This document shows, piece by piece, positions 35,105 through 46,982 of a DNA stretch of 64,000 bases. Origin of the DNA: Aphidius gifuensis (taxonomy: Eukaryota > Arthropoda > Insecta > Hymenoptera > Braconidae); contig NC_057793.1 in assembly GCF_014905175.1 (NCBI RefSeq), forward strand, positions 17,763,673 through 17,827,672, in the 5' to 3' direction. How positions within the stretch are numbered: the stretch's first letter is position 1; each line of letters begins with the position of its first letter. The translations under genes and the position numbers were made by a program. The notes under the pieces are model-generated. The model did not search any database. It was not told the DNA's origin and was given only the letters and a program-made list of their open reading frames with translations.

Positions 35105-35748
35105 ATGGCGAAATCTCACGTTATCTCAATTGATCCATTAAAACATGATTATTATGAAATATGGAAAGTCCGGATGGAATCATATTTATATAAATTGGAT
35201 CTCTGGGATATCGTATCAGACGTTGAAAGAAAACCTCCAACAGAATGTGATGATTGGAATCAAAAAGATAAACTGGCCAGATGTGAAATAATCCTAGCCG
35301 TTTCAGCTAGCGAATTACAAAGTATTAATTCTACAAATACATCCAAAGAATTATGGGACAAAATTAAAAATGAGCATCAGTCAAGTGCACCAATAAATAG
35401 AGTGACTTTACTTGCCATGCTTACTCGTTTTAAAATGGATAGCACAAAAAGCATCCGAGATAATATTAATGAATACTTGTTAACAAATCCAAACAAATAA
35501 AATTGGAAGTAACTGATGAAATATTGGCCATGTTTTTATTAAATAGTTTGCCTGAAGAATTTGAAAATTTTAGAATGATAATTATGACTAGAGAGACTTT
35601 TCCATCATTGCAAGATCTGCGCTCGAAACTTCTAGAAGAGTCAGATGCAAGAAAATCTATTACAGAAAGTAATGGAAACAGTCAAGGTCAGAGGTCGGCA
35701 TCATCGTCTAGGCCATGTCAACGAAAAAGATATAAAGCTCATGTGTAA
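35105..35748 (+). pseudogene. Copia Gag, frameshifted
   Basis: ATG 35105 opens a copia-type Gag (UBN2-like: YYEIWKVRMESYLYKLDLWDIV, KELWDKIKNEH). A frame change at about 35495-35503 moves the rest (LLNSLPEEFENFRMII) into another frame. Sequence then jumps near 35690 into the pre-integrase region, so the zinc knuckle and the aspartic protease are deleted. Confidence 0.85.
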
Positions 35749-38558
35749 ACAAGGAATACTAAATATACCAAAATCACCTCAAGAAATTGAAAACTGTGAA
35801 GTGTGCGCTCAAGAAAAATCTAATGAATCATTTCCAAAATCCAATGACGGGAGGACAACAGATTGACTAGAAATAGTCCACAGTGACGTAAGTGGTCCAG
35901 TTCGATGCCCTTCTCACAGTGGACACAGGTTCTTTATCACCTTCATAGATGACTATTCAAGATGGGGTGAAGTATACTTTTTAAAACATAAAAATAAAGC
36001 GTTAGAAAAATTTAAAATATATAAATCTATGGTTGAAAATTTTACTGGCAAGAAAATTAAAATGTTACAGACAGATAATGGTCGAGAATACTGCAATTCA
36101 AACTTTGATAAATTCCTACAAGAAAAAGAGGAGGTTAACTATACCATATACACCACAACAAAATGGCGTAGCCGAAAGAAAAAATAGAACCCTGGATGAA
36201 ATGGCAAGGTGCATGATGCGACATGCTGAAATACCAGTTATATTTTGGGCTGAAGCAATCAATACAGCCAATTATATTCGTAACAGATGTCCAACAAAAC
36301 CTTTAAATGGCAAAACGCCTCATGAGCTGTGGACAAATAAAATTCCAAACGTTGACCATTTTCAAATTTTTGGGACAACAGTATATGCCTCAGATAACAA
36401 AATAAACAAAGGCAAATTTGATTCACGAGCACACAAATGTGTATTTGTTGGATATTCAGATACATCAAAAGCATACAGAGTCTGGAATCCAGAAACTCGA
36501 AAAATAATAATATGCCGCAGTGCAAAATTCATTAATGATAAGTATTATAATAATATGTATGAAGAAATTTTAGGTGAAAGTGGGGACATGGTGAACCAAA
36601 ATCTACTATCGAATTCCCTCAAAATAATTAATAACGAACCATCAATTAATAATGAATATGTTTCAGACAATGAATCCATTGATGATTTCTAACTAACTCC
36701 AAAAACACCTATTAGAGAAAATCTACCAGATAGACCAAATAATACATCAATAAGAGGTCGTGGTAGACCAACTATATTGAGAACAGGTAGTAAAGGTAGA
36801 CCTAGAACAATATATCAACAAATAAGAAACAATACAATAGAAATTGTAGATGACTCTGAAGATGAGCTACCAAATGAACTAGCAGCTGATGAAATTGCGA
36901 ACCTAACTGAAGACCCAATTACAATTCAAGATGCCAAAAATTCTGATGATGCCGAAGAATGGCAACAAGCAATCGAAAATGAATTACTATCTCAAATTAA
37001 AAACAAAACATTGGATATTGTACCAAAACCAAAAGACAGAAAAGCTATTGGCAATAGATACGTCTTCAAGACAAAAGAAATTCCTGGCTCAATATCTGGC
37101 AAAAAGAAAGTCAGATTAGTAGCTAAAGGATGCTCTCAAAAATCAGGTGAAGATTATTTTGAAACATTCTCACTAGTTGCAAGACTCACTTCAATAAGAG
37201 TCATGGCTGCACTAGCAGCAGAATTTGGACTCATGATACATCAAATGGATGTCGTAACAGCCTACCTGAATGGTGACTTGAATGAGAAAGTCTACATGAA
37301 AGTCCCTGAAGGGCTTGAAGATATGCTGACTAAAATGTTGTCAGGCAAACCTGTCGGATCGAGTAGGCAGGTCATGTCAGACACACGCATTTTAGAAACA
37401 GCAGAAAATTGGAAAAATGAACTCCATAATGAGAACAACAAAGTCTGTTTATTAAGAAAAGCATTATACGGACTTAAACAGGCTGGAGTTCAATGGAACA
37501 GGAAACTGGTAACTGAATTGAAGAAACTAGGTCTACAACAGCTTACTCAGGATCCTTGCATGTTTGTCGCCAGAGACAAACACGACATCATGATAATATT
37601 AATATATGTGGATGACATGCTCATTGCATCTGCTAATATTACATGGATAAATGAAATCAAATCGTCACTCTCCAAAGTTTTTGAAATGAAAAATCTTGGT
37701 GAAGTAAAACGATTCTTAGGTATAGAATTTAGCAGGCCTAAAGTAAATGATGTAGTACAATTAAATCAGAAGAAATACATAGAGGATATTCTTGAAAGAT
37801 TTAATATGTCAAACTGCAAGCCAGTCTTGACTTCTATCGAGAATAACTGCAACTTAGAGAAACCAAAGAATATAAATAATGATGAACTCCAAAGATTTCC
37901 ATACAGGCAACTCATTGGAGCTCTAATGTATTTAGCCATTTCTACCAGGCCAGACATCTCATATGCAGTAAGCTATCTTAGTCAATTTAACTCATGTTAC
38001 TCATCTGAACATTGGAAAGCAGCAAAAAGAGTTCTCAGATATTTAAAAGGCAGTATAGATACCAAGCTTGTATATAAAAGAACTGGTAAACAATTGTATG
38101 GTGTTGCTGATGCTGATTGGGCAGGTGACAGAAATGATAGAAAATCATATACTGGATATGCTTTCATATCGGCTGGTGCCAGTATATCATGGGAATCAAG
38201 AAAGCAAAGAACTATCGCCTTATCTAGCACTGAAGCCGAATATATGGCTTTATCAGAGTCAACCAGAGAAGCGTTATACTTACAAGAGCTATTTCGTCAG
38301 ATCGGTATGTTCATAGAACATACAACTATTTACAATGACAATCAAAGTGCTCAAAAGCTCGTATTTAGTCAAGCATATCATTCTCGCACTAAACACATTG
38401 ACATTAGACATCATTTCATCCGAGACGTCTATGAAAAAGGGCGAGTAACACCATCATATCTATCAACTGATAAGATGCCAGCAGACATGTTAACTAAAGG
38501 GTTAACATCCACTAAACTGACAAGCTGCAGCCAAGGACTTGGTCTACGATTAACGTAA
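35690..38558 (+). pseudogene. Copia Pol: integrase, reverse transcriptase, RNase H
   Basis: Pre-integrase HRLGHVNEKDIKLM and CEVCAQ (35700-35815), integrase core HSDVSGPV, FIDDYSRW and QTDNGREY (35880-36090), then GVAERKNRT with the catalytic Glu (36165). The C-terminal part of integrase runs to 36692. Reverse transcriptase: QMDVVTAYLNGDL (37243), QAGVQWNRKL, YVDDMLIAS (37605). RNase H: DADWAGDRNDRKSYTGY (38110), SSTEAEYMALSE, RTKHIDIRHHF. Breaks: TGA near 35863, frameshift near 36120, TAA near 36692. The 593-codon RT/RNase H block (36777-38558) is open. Confidence 0.9.
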
Positions 38559-38593
38559 ACAACAGGTTCTACGCCATCATCTTTGAGAGGAGG

Positions 38594-38885
38594 TGTTGGA
38601 GATACAAAGTCTGATGACACGTCCCTGACTAAATATATTTACAACTGCAACACTACCGGACACAAATCTTAACTTACAGGCTGACACTAAACAAACATAC
38701 ACAACCATACACTACACACACACTATATGCACCCCAATATAATATATTCATTCCAGTTCCGGCCGCCGTGCACTTTACACTCTTGCCTCGCATTATATAT
38801 TCTCTGACTGCTAATTAAATAAACGTAACCAATAATATTAAATTGTACTTGTTATTATTTATGATTCACCCTCACATAACCAACA
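38594..38885 (+). repeat. Copia 3' LTR
   Basis: Second copy of the 292-bp LTR, ending CCAACA, followed by the duplicated ATATA. Confidence 0.92.
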
Positions 38886-39525
38886 ATATATATTTTTTTT
38901 TTCTGATGAATGATCAATGTTTTTTCACAAATTTACCAAAATAATATTTATTTTTTACCCAAATGCAATATAAATATACACTCAATATTAATTTTTTATC
39001 CATGCACAATAGCCGTGACTATACTGTTTCACGGCTTTACTTTACAAAATTCATCTCACGGCTTGTAGACAAACTTGCTGACACAGTACTGATAATAAAA
39101 AAATCAAACTAAAATGCGTCTTTGAGTGTATAAATATGTGTGTATAGTAAAAAAAAAATCACCGATCTTAACACTATATACATACTTTTTTACAACTATT
39201 GATCGATTTTTTACACACTTTTTGTGAAAATAATTGTTATTTATGCTCAAATTTAACATTAGTAAACACTCATTATATACAAATTTTTTTCTTTTTGCAC
39301 AATATATACGTTGTCTTACAGCTTGTACACAAATATAACGCAGTACTGATCAAAATTATAAAGAGAGTCAAACTGAGATGCGTTTTTAAATGTATATGTA
39401 TAATTGTATAGTAAAAAAATTACTATTCTCAACACCAAGAATACATTATTTTTGACAATTGATAATAGATTATTTACACACTTATTTAAAATAATTTTTA
39501 TTTTTGCTCAGATTAAACAATTTGT
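38886..39525 (-). repeat. E3 repeat array, continued after copia
   Basis: Continues the ~125-bp units and the CAAACTTGCTGACACAGTACTGAT block related to 15100-15300 (inverted). No coding signal. Confidence 0.65.
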
Positions 39526-39529
39526 CTGA

Positions 39530-39720
39530 TTGTTTTTGGGTTAATTGGATTAATTAATTAATTGATTGGGTCAAACCGCCACAGGGGGTCCTCTAATTGA
39601 TTAATTAGGCCAAATCGCCATGGGGGGTTCGATTTTTTGTAAGATGCCATATTGGTTTTTCGTAAGACGCCATATTGGATGTTTTTAAATGTCATCTCTG
39701 GTTTTTAAAAGACGCCATCT
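39530..39720 (-). repeat. F left subterminal repeats
   Basis: Two units like GGTCAAACCGCCACAGGGGG separated by TTAATTAATT, then GCCATATTGG words every ~20 bp (AGATGCCATATTGG, AGACGCCATATTGG, AGACGCCATCTTG). Mirrors 61029-61380, with fewer copies. Confidence 0.85.
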
Positions 39721-39759
39721 TGTGTCATTATTATTATTAATGGAAAAAAAATATTTTCC

Positions 39760-39825
39760 TCAACAGGGATTTGAACTCGGACCTTTGGCATGAAAGTTTG
39801 GCACGCTATCCTCTGAAACAAACAA
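39760..39825 (-). other. tRNA-like sequence in F left arm
   Basis: The reverse complement has an A-box-like GATAGCGTGC and a B-box GAGTTCAAATCCC with tRNA-like spacing. No acceptor-stem pairing was found, so this is a tRNA-derived relic or internal Pol III promoter rather than a working tRNA. The same sequence is at 60929-60990. Confidence 0.55.
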
Positions 39826-40020
39826 AGCATTATGCTATATCCTATCGGTAAAAGAATATTCCTTCGCATATATTATGGAATTCAACTTGTTCATATATTC
39901 TTAATATTTATAGACTGTTCGTAAACTACTGAAAAATGAAATATTTGAATTTTATAAAAATTATTATTTATAAATTCAAAGTATATAATTTCAAAATTTC
40001 CCGCAAAACGACGTAGGTAA

Positions 40021-40110
40021 AGCAGTAATCGATATTGATTATTCTTCTATCGATTATTGATTATTCTTTTATCGATAATTGATTATTCTTTTATCGACAA
40101 AAAAAACAAT
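40021..40110 (+). promoter_or_regulatory. TATCGATA cluster upstream of left polB
   Basis: Four ATCGAT words separated by TGATTATTCTT, one a perfect TATCGATA (40070-40077), about 80 nt before the TATA box. TATCGATA is the DREF (DRE) site of Drosophila replication genes; the role here is inference. Confidence 0.5.
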
Positions 40111-40153
40111 TAACTAGTTGCGCTAGTCGTCAGAAAAAAAGTGAGGATATCAG

Positions 40154-40161
40154 TATATAAG
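40154..40161 (+). promoter_or_regulatory. TATA box of left polB
   Basis: TATATAAG, conserved in the right arm (60584-60591). The coding start (40945) follows a splice-acceptor-like CAATTTTTAG (40911-40920), so the 150-bp repeats would lie in a 5'-UTR intron. Confidence 0.55.
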
Positions 40162-40289
40162 CAAGTGCATTTTCATAACTTATTTTCTTAATCGTCATCC
40201 TTGAAAATTATATTCAATATAAACACCTTTAAAACATATTAGATAATAAGTCGAAAAATCAATCATTCCATCAATATTATAAAATGTTT

Positions 40290-40860
40290 TAAGTCAATTA
40301 TCCTTAGATTTTCACCAGCTATCGTTTTGACATCAATTATTTCTCTAACTCCAAATTTATAGTAATCCATTAATATCTCCGCCATTCTTGAATATTGTTG
40401 ACATGTTTTCAATTAATTATCCTTAGATTTTTACCAGCTATCATTTGACATTAATATTTTTTACACCAGGTCAATATTTCTTTAAAAAGTAACATAACCT
40501 CTAAAATTTTAGTAATCCATTAATATCTCCCCCATCCTTGAATATTTTTGACATGTTTTTAATTAATTATCCTTAGATTTTCACCAGCTGTCGTTTGTCA
40601 TTAATATTTTTTACACCAGGTCAATATTTCTTTAAAAAAGTAACATAACCTCTAAAATTTTAGTAATCTATTAATATCTTTGCAATCCTCGAATATTTTT
40701 GACATGTTTTCAATCAATTATCCTTAGATTTTTACCAGCTATCATTTGACATCAATATTTTTTGCACCAGGTCATCATTTCTCTAAAAAAGTAACATAAC
40801 GTCTAAAAATTTTAGTAATTTGTCATTATCTTTGCAATCCTCATATATTTTATGAAATTT
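40290..40860 (-). repeat. 150-bp tandem repeat, ~3.7 copies (left arm)
   Basis: Units carry TTATCCTTAGATTTTTACCAG, CATTTGACATTAATATTTTT and ACCAGGTCAATATTTCT. Same family as 59340-60400, with fewer copies. Confidence 0.9.
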
Positions 40861-41908
40861 TTTAATAATTCGTAGATTGTCAGTATATAACTTTCTTTAT
40901 AATTATTTTTCAATTTTTAGGTCAACCAAACAATTATCAATAAAATGGATCCAACTAAACCAGAGAGAATACTCCGAGAGGATTACCGAAAAACAGTTGA
41001 ACTTTTACAACAGGACGCGAATCCTGATCGCATCCGTTCGACAATTGTTTCATTACGTAGAGATATTACAAAAGTTTGCAAGTACGAGGTGCAGGTGCAT
41101 CTGCAACAGTTGATGTATCAAACGCTTCTACTGAAAACTACATTGAATGGCAAGACTTTGAAAATGTATTTAGAAACAGAATGAAGACCAGCGTTATAAT
41201 TAATTTAAAACATAAAGATGTAAAAGACTTTCTTTCTGATGCTAAGAAAATGTTAAGTAGTCAGATAGCTCATATTTTACAAGATAAAAATGCACTCAAA
41301 GTCAATACTGTATTAGCTTTGAACTATGAAATTGAAAAACCATCTGATGATAGTGTGGAAGTTGAAACAAAATATTTCAGTGAAGGCAGTTTTGAGGTTT
41401 TACAATCATTAGATTTAAAGCAATTATTCAAGGAAAATTTTGAACATTTTCTAGATGATGTTGAGGAAGCTGAATTGAAAGGATCTGGTTGGAAACTGCT
41501 TGAAATTCTTCATCTTGAAATTTAAGTCAATGATTACATACCACTGCAAGGTGGTAATTCATCTTTCGTTGGAATGCCATCATGGATACTGAAAACTCAC
41601 TCAGTTGTAAACGCAAAAAATTCTGATAATTTGTGTTTCATTTGGTCACTTTTAGCATGTTTATACAAAGTGCCAAAAAATGGTGAGCGTGTGAGTCATT
41701 ATATGAAACATCTTGATAAAATAAATTGTAGCGGAATAACTTTCCCGATAACATGGAAAAATATAAGTTTTTGAAAAACAAAATAAGTTGAAAATTAATA
41801 TTTATGGTATTGATGATGATGATGATGATAATGACGATGATGATAACGATGATGAAAGTGATGATGAGAAAAAAAAAAAAAAACGTAGAAAAGAAAGGGT
41901 TGTACCAT

Positions 41909-43109
41909 CCCGAGTGGAAATTTAGTTAAGGTTCTGATCAGAACCGGATCAGGGAACCTGATTTCAAATCAGAACCGGATCAGGAATCCTGTTCAGGAAC
42001 GGATCAGTATGTAACGCTCTTTTTTAGGATTCTGATCAGAACCGGATCAGGAAACCTGACCAGATTGTAGGGTTAGAGCCAGGATACCTGAACAGGAATG
42101 GATCAGGATTCCTGACTAGAATATAACCAGGAATCCTGTTCAGGAACGGATCAGAATGTAACGCTCTTTTTTAGGATTCTGATTAGAATCGGATCAGGAA
42201 ACCTGACCAGGATACCTGATCAGGAATGGAACAGGATTCCTGATCTGAAACGGACCAAGTAATTCTAAAAAAAAATTAATTTTTATTATTTGATAATTTG
42301 TAAATCGGCTTACTAATTTACTACAGCAATGTTAATGATGAAACAGGTTAAATGATAAGATTTCATATACCTAACATAACTTAAATTACCTAACCACTAG
42401 CGGGACGCGAACTCGGATCGTTCAGATTACAACTACGGGCCTTAACACGCGCGGCCATGCTGTCTATCGATGATCGGATGTGATTTTTTGCTTTCATAAA
42501 TTACATCAACGAAAAAAAACTTAAATTAGAATTTGCGACGTAAGTAAATTTAACGTTAAAATAAAATATGACAATTTGTTAAATTGTCCCTTGTTTTAGA
42601 ATTAAAATTAAAATTAAATCCAAAAAATATTTTTTCTGATAGTATCCTGGTCAGAATCTGTTCAGGAAACCTTATTCAGGATACGTTCAGGTTTCCTGTT
42701 CCTTTCCTGAACAGGAAAACTGAATAAAAAAAATTAATTTATTTGATAAATTTTTCCTGATAGTATCCTGGTCAGAATCTGTTCAGGAAACCTTATTCAG
42801 GATACGTTCAGGTTTCCTGTTCCTTTCCTGAACAGGAAAACTGAATAAAAAAATTAATTTATTTGATAAATTTTTTCTGATAATATCCTGGTCAGAATCT
42901 GTTCAGGAAACCTTATTCAGGATACGTCAAGGTTTCCTGTTCCTTTCCTGATTAGGATCGGATAAGGTTACCTGATTTAAGGAAATCGTAAGGTGTCCTG
43001 ACCAGGTTCGGGTCAGGAATGAGTCAGGTTTCCTGAATAAGGAATCCTGATCCGTTTCTGATCAGGGTTTGAGGTCAAATAGGGCATCCTGAACATTTTT
43101 CCACTCGGG
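41909..43109. mobile_element. 1.2-kb TIR element with 2-bp AT target duplication
   Basis: Ends CCCGAGTGGAAA...TTTTTCCACTCGGG (41909, 43109) flanked by AT on both sides. The intact polB copy has the uninterrupted target. The inside is packed with CAGGAAACCTGA / GATCAGGAATCCTG words and one ~115-bp unit repeated almost three times (42640-42960). No transposase frame, so it is a non-autonomous DNA element of unknown superfamily. It contains a tRNA-like stretch. Confidence 0.85.
42392..42470 (-). other. tRNA-Leu/Ser-like sequence inside the TIR element
   Basis: The reverse complement shows ATGGCCGCGCGTGTTAAGG (A-box region of Leu/Ser type) and GAGTTCGCGTCCC (B box) with plausible spacing. The acceptor stem is not clear; probably a tRNA pseudogene or tRNA-derived module. 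Confidence 0.5.
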
Positions 43110-46017
43110 ATATTATATAAGCAAAAATAAATCTGATAAAACGATTCATGTTTTAATGGTAAAAAGAAAAGTGGAAGCGGAAGACGATGATGATGATGAT
43201 GATGTTGTTGTTGTTGATGATTTCAATTCACAAAAAAATTTGTCACAATATCATTTTGCATGGATCAAAAACTTGTCAAGATTAGTGAGTGCACAGATTT
43301 CTAAACATGATGGAAGGAAAATAATATGTGATCGTTGCTTATGTCATTTTCAATCTCAAAAATCTTGTGATAATCATGAAAAATTATGTAGTAAAAAATG
43401 TAAAAGTGCAATGTTATTACCGACTGCAAAAAATAATATTTTAAAATTTATAAGCTATAAACATCAATTAACGGTACCGTTTATAATTTATGGTGATTTA
43501 GAATGTTTATTGAAAAAAGCGCCGAGTGAAAAACTTGAAAGAAATCAAATTTATCAAAAACATGTTCCAAGTAGTGCAGCATATTATTTAAAGTGTAGTT
43601 ATGATGACTCACTTTCCAAGTTCAATCTTCATAGAGGTAAAAATTCAATTGAATGGTTTATTACAGAGCTTGAACAAATCGCTCATCAAGTCAATAAAAT
43701 AATAGATGATATTAAACCAATGTCTCTTACACGAGATGAAGAATTACAATTTTTGAATGCTAAAAAATGTTATATTTGTAACAAAAATTTCACGAAAAAT
43801 GACGTTAAAGTACGTGATCACTCGCACTGGACTTCAGAATACCGAGGTGCCGCTCATCAAATATGCAATATTAATTATCAAGAATCATGTATTATCCCAG
43901 TAGTATTTCATAACCTCACAGGCTATGATGCACATTTTATCATTAAAAAATTAAAAAACCAGTTCGAAGGTAAAATTGATATACTTGGAATCAATAAAGA
44001 AAGATATATTTCATTTACAAAACGTGTCAAGGGTACTAGAATAAGATTAAGATTCATTGACTCATATAGATTCATGGCTAGTTCCATCGATTCATTATCG
44101 AATAATTTAGATGATAATAAAAAAACAATAACAAAAAGCCTATGCAAAAATGTTGATGAATTCAATTTAATTACAAAGAAGGGAGTTTTTCCATATGATT
44201 ATCTTGACAACTGGGAAAAATTTGATGATACAACACTTCCATCGAAAGATCAATTTTATTCAAAATTGAATGAAAAAAATGTTTCTGATTAAGCATATGC
44301 ACATGCTCTAAATGTTTGGCAAATGTTTAATATAAAAAACTTGGGAGAATATTCTGATTTATATTTACAGACTGATGTTGCTCTTTTAGCTGATGTTTTT
44401 GAAAGCTTCAGAGCTGATTGTTTGAATACATATAAGTTAGATCCAGCACATTATTATACACTACCTCGACTTAGTTTTAGTGCAATGTTGAGATATACTC
44501 AGATTGAACTAGAATTGTTAACAGATCCTGAAATGATGTTGTTTATTGAGCAAGGTATAAGAGGTGGTTTATCACAAGTCTCAAATCGATATGGAAGAGC
44601 TAATAATCGATATATGGGCAGTGAATATAATATTGAAGAAGAAGAGTCATTTTTAATGTATTTTGATTTAAACAATATGTACAGAGCTGCAATGAGGGAA
44701 TATCTTCCAACATGTAAATTTCAATGGATTGATAACTTTGATATATCCACATTGAATTCAATTGCTGATAATTCAAAATGCGGATACATTCTTGAAGTTG
44801 ATTTAAATTATCCTGCATGTTTGCATCATCATCATAAAGATTTTCCGTTAGCACCAGTACGCGAAAAACCACCTCTAGAAACCAGTAAAACTCCAAAACT
44901 ACTGGCAACTCTAGACAATAAAAAAAATTATGTTATCCATTATAAGAACTTGAAACAATATTGTTCTTTGGGGATGATTATTACTGAAGTTCATCGTGTT
45001 TTAAAATTTGAACAAAGTGCATGGCTTCAATCTTATATTGATCTCAATACAGAGTTACGAAAGAAAGCCCGTAGCGCATTTGAAAAAGATCTTAGAAAAT
45101 TATTTATTAATGCAATTTATGGTAAAACTCGAGAGTCTGTAAGAACTCGTAAGTCAATAAAACTCGTACAAAAATATGGTGGTAAAGGTGGAGCAAGATT
45201 TTATATCTCAAAGCCAAACTTCCATAGTCATTTAATTATTGATGATCTTGTTATAATTGAGATGAAACCAACAAGTATACTTTTTGATAAACCAATTTAT
45301 CTTGGATTTTCTATTTTGGAAATGTCAAAAACATATATGTATGATTTCCATTATAATTTTATAAAACCAGAATATGGAGATAAAGTCAAATATTTATATG
45401 GTGATACTGATTCTGCTGTTTACCACATATTTAGTCATAATCCATATGATTTGATACGTAATAATCCTGATAAATTTGTTACATCTGATTATCCTGAAAA
45501 TAATCAATATGGAATTCAATTAAAAAATAAAAAAGTTATTGGTATTATGAAAGATGAGAATAACGGAAAAATAATAAAAGAATTCATTGGTTTACGAAGT
45601 AAATTATACTCTTATGTTATAGCGGATGAAAATAATTCATTAAAAAAACGTGTTCATATGAGAGCAAAGGGCGTCAAAAGATCAACTGTAAGACAAATAA
45701 CTTTCGATGATTATAAAAATTGTTTAATTAATCATGTTGTTTTAAAAAAGCAACAAAATATTATAAGATCACATAAACATGAAGTAACAACAAGAACAAT
45801 TGAAAAAATTGCTCTTAGTTGGCAAGATGATAAACGACAGTTAACTAATGGTGAAACTGACACTCTGCCTTGGGGATATATACCTGTTGAACGAATGTAT
45901 TTGAGTAAAAGTATATTTAAAAGAAAATATGAATGATGTAAATAAAAGTTGTAAAAATGTATATAATAAAAATTATTGTTAGAAAATAAATACACGTTGC
46001 TTTTTTTATTTATTAGT

Positions 46018-46935
46018 TTATTGATTATCTATCCATTGATTATGACTATTGTCAAATCCAAGATATTTTACATACATTTGATTCCCTCGTCTTTTCAAAA
46101 CTTTTTCAATCAAATAAATGTCAGAATGTCGAACTTTTTGTAGCTCTTCAGTATAAAAGCTTCCTTCTATCGGATTTCCTTGATAGTCTTTAAGCTTATA
46201 CGTTACAGGTGATGTTCTATTAATTTTAGTAATTGTGAATATTTCGTTTGTCCAATTCGGTTTATATCCTTTATCAAAGACATGCTTATATTTACTTATT
46301 CTTACATGTTGATTTAATTTAAATTTAATTTTAACATGACAATGATTTAAACTTTTAAATACAGTTTGTTTTAATATTTTAATATTTTTACCAACAACTT
46401 CAACTGGTTTCATTTTAATTGTGCGATGTTTTGTATTATTATATTTTTTAATTAATTCTGGCAGCAATTTCAACCATTTATAATTTCCTTGCATGCTAAA
46501 TTCAAAAAACATTTTGTTTTTTAGTGTTCTATTGAATCGTTCAACTATTGATGCTTTTAAATGAGTAAATGTTGAATACATATGAACATTATATTTTTTT
46601 AACATCGTTTTGAATGGTGAATTATAAAATTCTTTTTCTTGATCCACATGAAGATTTTTGCATATTCGACCTTTTTTGAATATTGATTCCATTGCTGCTG
46701 TTACCTCTTTTCCAGTTTTATTTTTGAGTCCAACAGCCCAGCTGAATTTTGAGAAAATATCAATGACTGTTAAAATATAATTATATCCAGAATTGATCTT
46801 TGAATGTTCAATCATTTCAACAAGATCAGCTTGCCACGTTTCATCCTTATCACGAATATTAACTTTACGTCGTAAAAAATTTTTTCTTGCTGGAGCGTGT
46901 AACTCACGCACAACGTCTCTTTTATAATCAGTCAT
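46018..46935 (-). CDS. Polinton retrovirus-like integrase, left arm, intact frame
   Basis: 305 residues, open from ATG 46935 to the stop at 46018. It would join linear element DNA to the host chromosome. The rve core has D37 (TWQADL), D98 (HVDQEKEF) and E132 (VERFNRT), with 33 residues between the last two. Residues about 265-303 (YLIEKVLKRR...YVKYLGFD..HNQWI) form a chromodomain-like C-terminus, common in Polinton integrases. Gly next to the second Asp in the right-arm copy (VDQGKEF) is Glu here, which could affect catalysis. Transcribed toward polB; the two stops are about 80 nt apart, so the genes converge. Confidence 0.9.
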   Translation of the reverse strand: MTDYKRDVVRELHAPARKNFLRRKVNIRDKDETWQADLVEMIEHSKINSGYNYILTVIDIFSKFSWAVGLKNKTGKEVTAAMESIFKKGRICKNLHVDQEKEFYNSPFKTMLKKYNVHMYSTFTHLKASIVERFNRTLKNKMFFEFSMQGNYKWLKLLPELIKKYNNTKHRTIKMKPVEVVGKNIKILKQTVFKSLNHCHVKIKFKLNQHVRISKYKHVFDKGYKPNWTNEIFTITKINRTSPVTYKLKDYQGNPIEGSFYTEELQKVRHSDIYLIEKVLKRRGNQMYVKYLGFDNSHNQWIDNQ

Positions 46936-46982
46936 AGTTCACTGACGGATGTATACAGACTGATTTTTTATATTAATATATC

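Larger units (their letters stand above)
34674..38885 (+). mobile_element. Copia-type LTR retrotransposon, complete ends, degenerate coding
   Basis: 292-bp LTRs at 34674-34965 and 38594-38885 (TGTTGGAG...CCAACA) differ at about nine positions. ATATA is duplicated on both sides (34669-34673 and 38886-38890). The primer-binding site GGTTATGGGCCCAG after the left LTR is the one known from Drosophila copia, which uses an internal initiator-methionine tRNA fragment. A purine tract GAGAGGAGG precedes the right LTR. It is inserted in the E3 repeat array. Confidence 0.95.
32563..39525. mobile_element. E3 second arm (Polinton-like), inverted, interrupted by copia
   Basis: Starts AGTAGTGTAGCTATAGGCG at 32563, directly after TAAGGC (32557-32562, the reverse complement of the GCCTTA at the other end). 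It then repeats, in reverse order, the right arm of E1: CATGTTCC minisatellite, CTCTCAGCATTT block, fold-back, RING tail, ~125-bp repeats. A copia element sits at 34674-38885. No polB is present. Sequence related to E1 15100-15300 fades out near 39525, where family F begins. Confidence 0.8.
40945..45936 (+). pseudogene. polB: Polinton DNA polymerase B, left arm of F, disrupted
   Basis: About 95% alike to the intact copy at 55360-59247. Breaks: ~100-nt deletion after codon 42 (41070) joined at a short shared AGTTTGC word; TAA 41523-41525; frame change near 41760; a 1.2-kb TIR element inserted at 41909-43109; TAA 44290-44292. The exonuclease half (43156-44292) and the polymerase half (44323-45936) are otherwise open, with YFDLNNMYR (motif A), NAIYGKT (motif B) and YGDTDSAVY (motif C). 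Motif A has Arg where the intact copy has Gly, another sign of decay. Confidence 0.92.

Noticed and set aside
39760..39825. Functional tRNA gene
   Set aside because: A and B boxes are plausible, but I cannot form an acceptor stem or a normal anticodon arm; kept only as tRNA-like.
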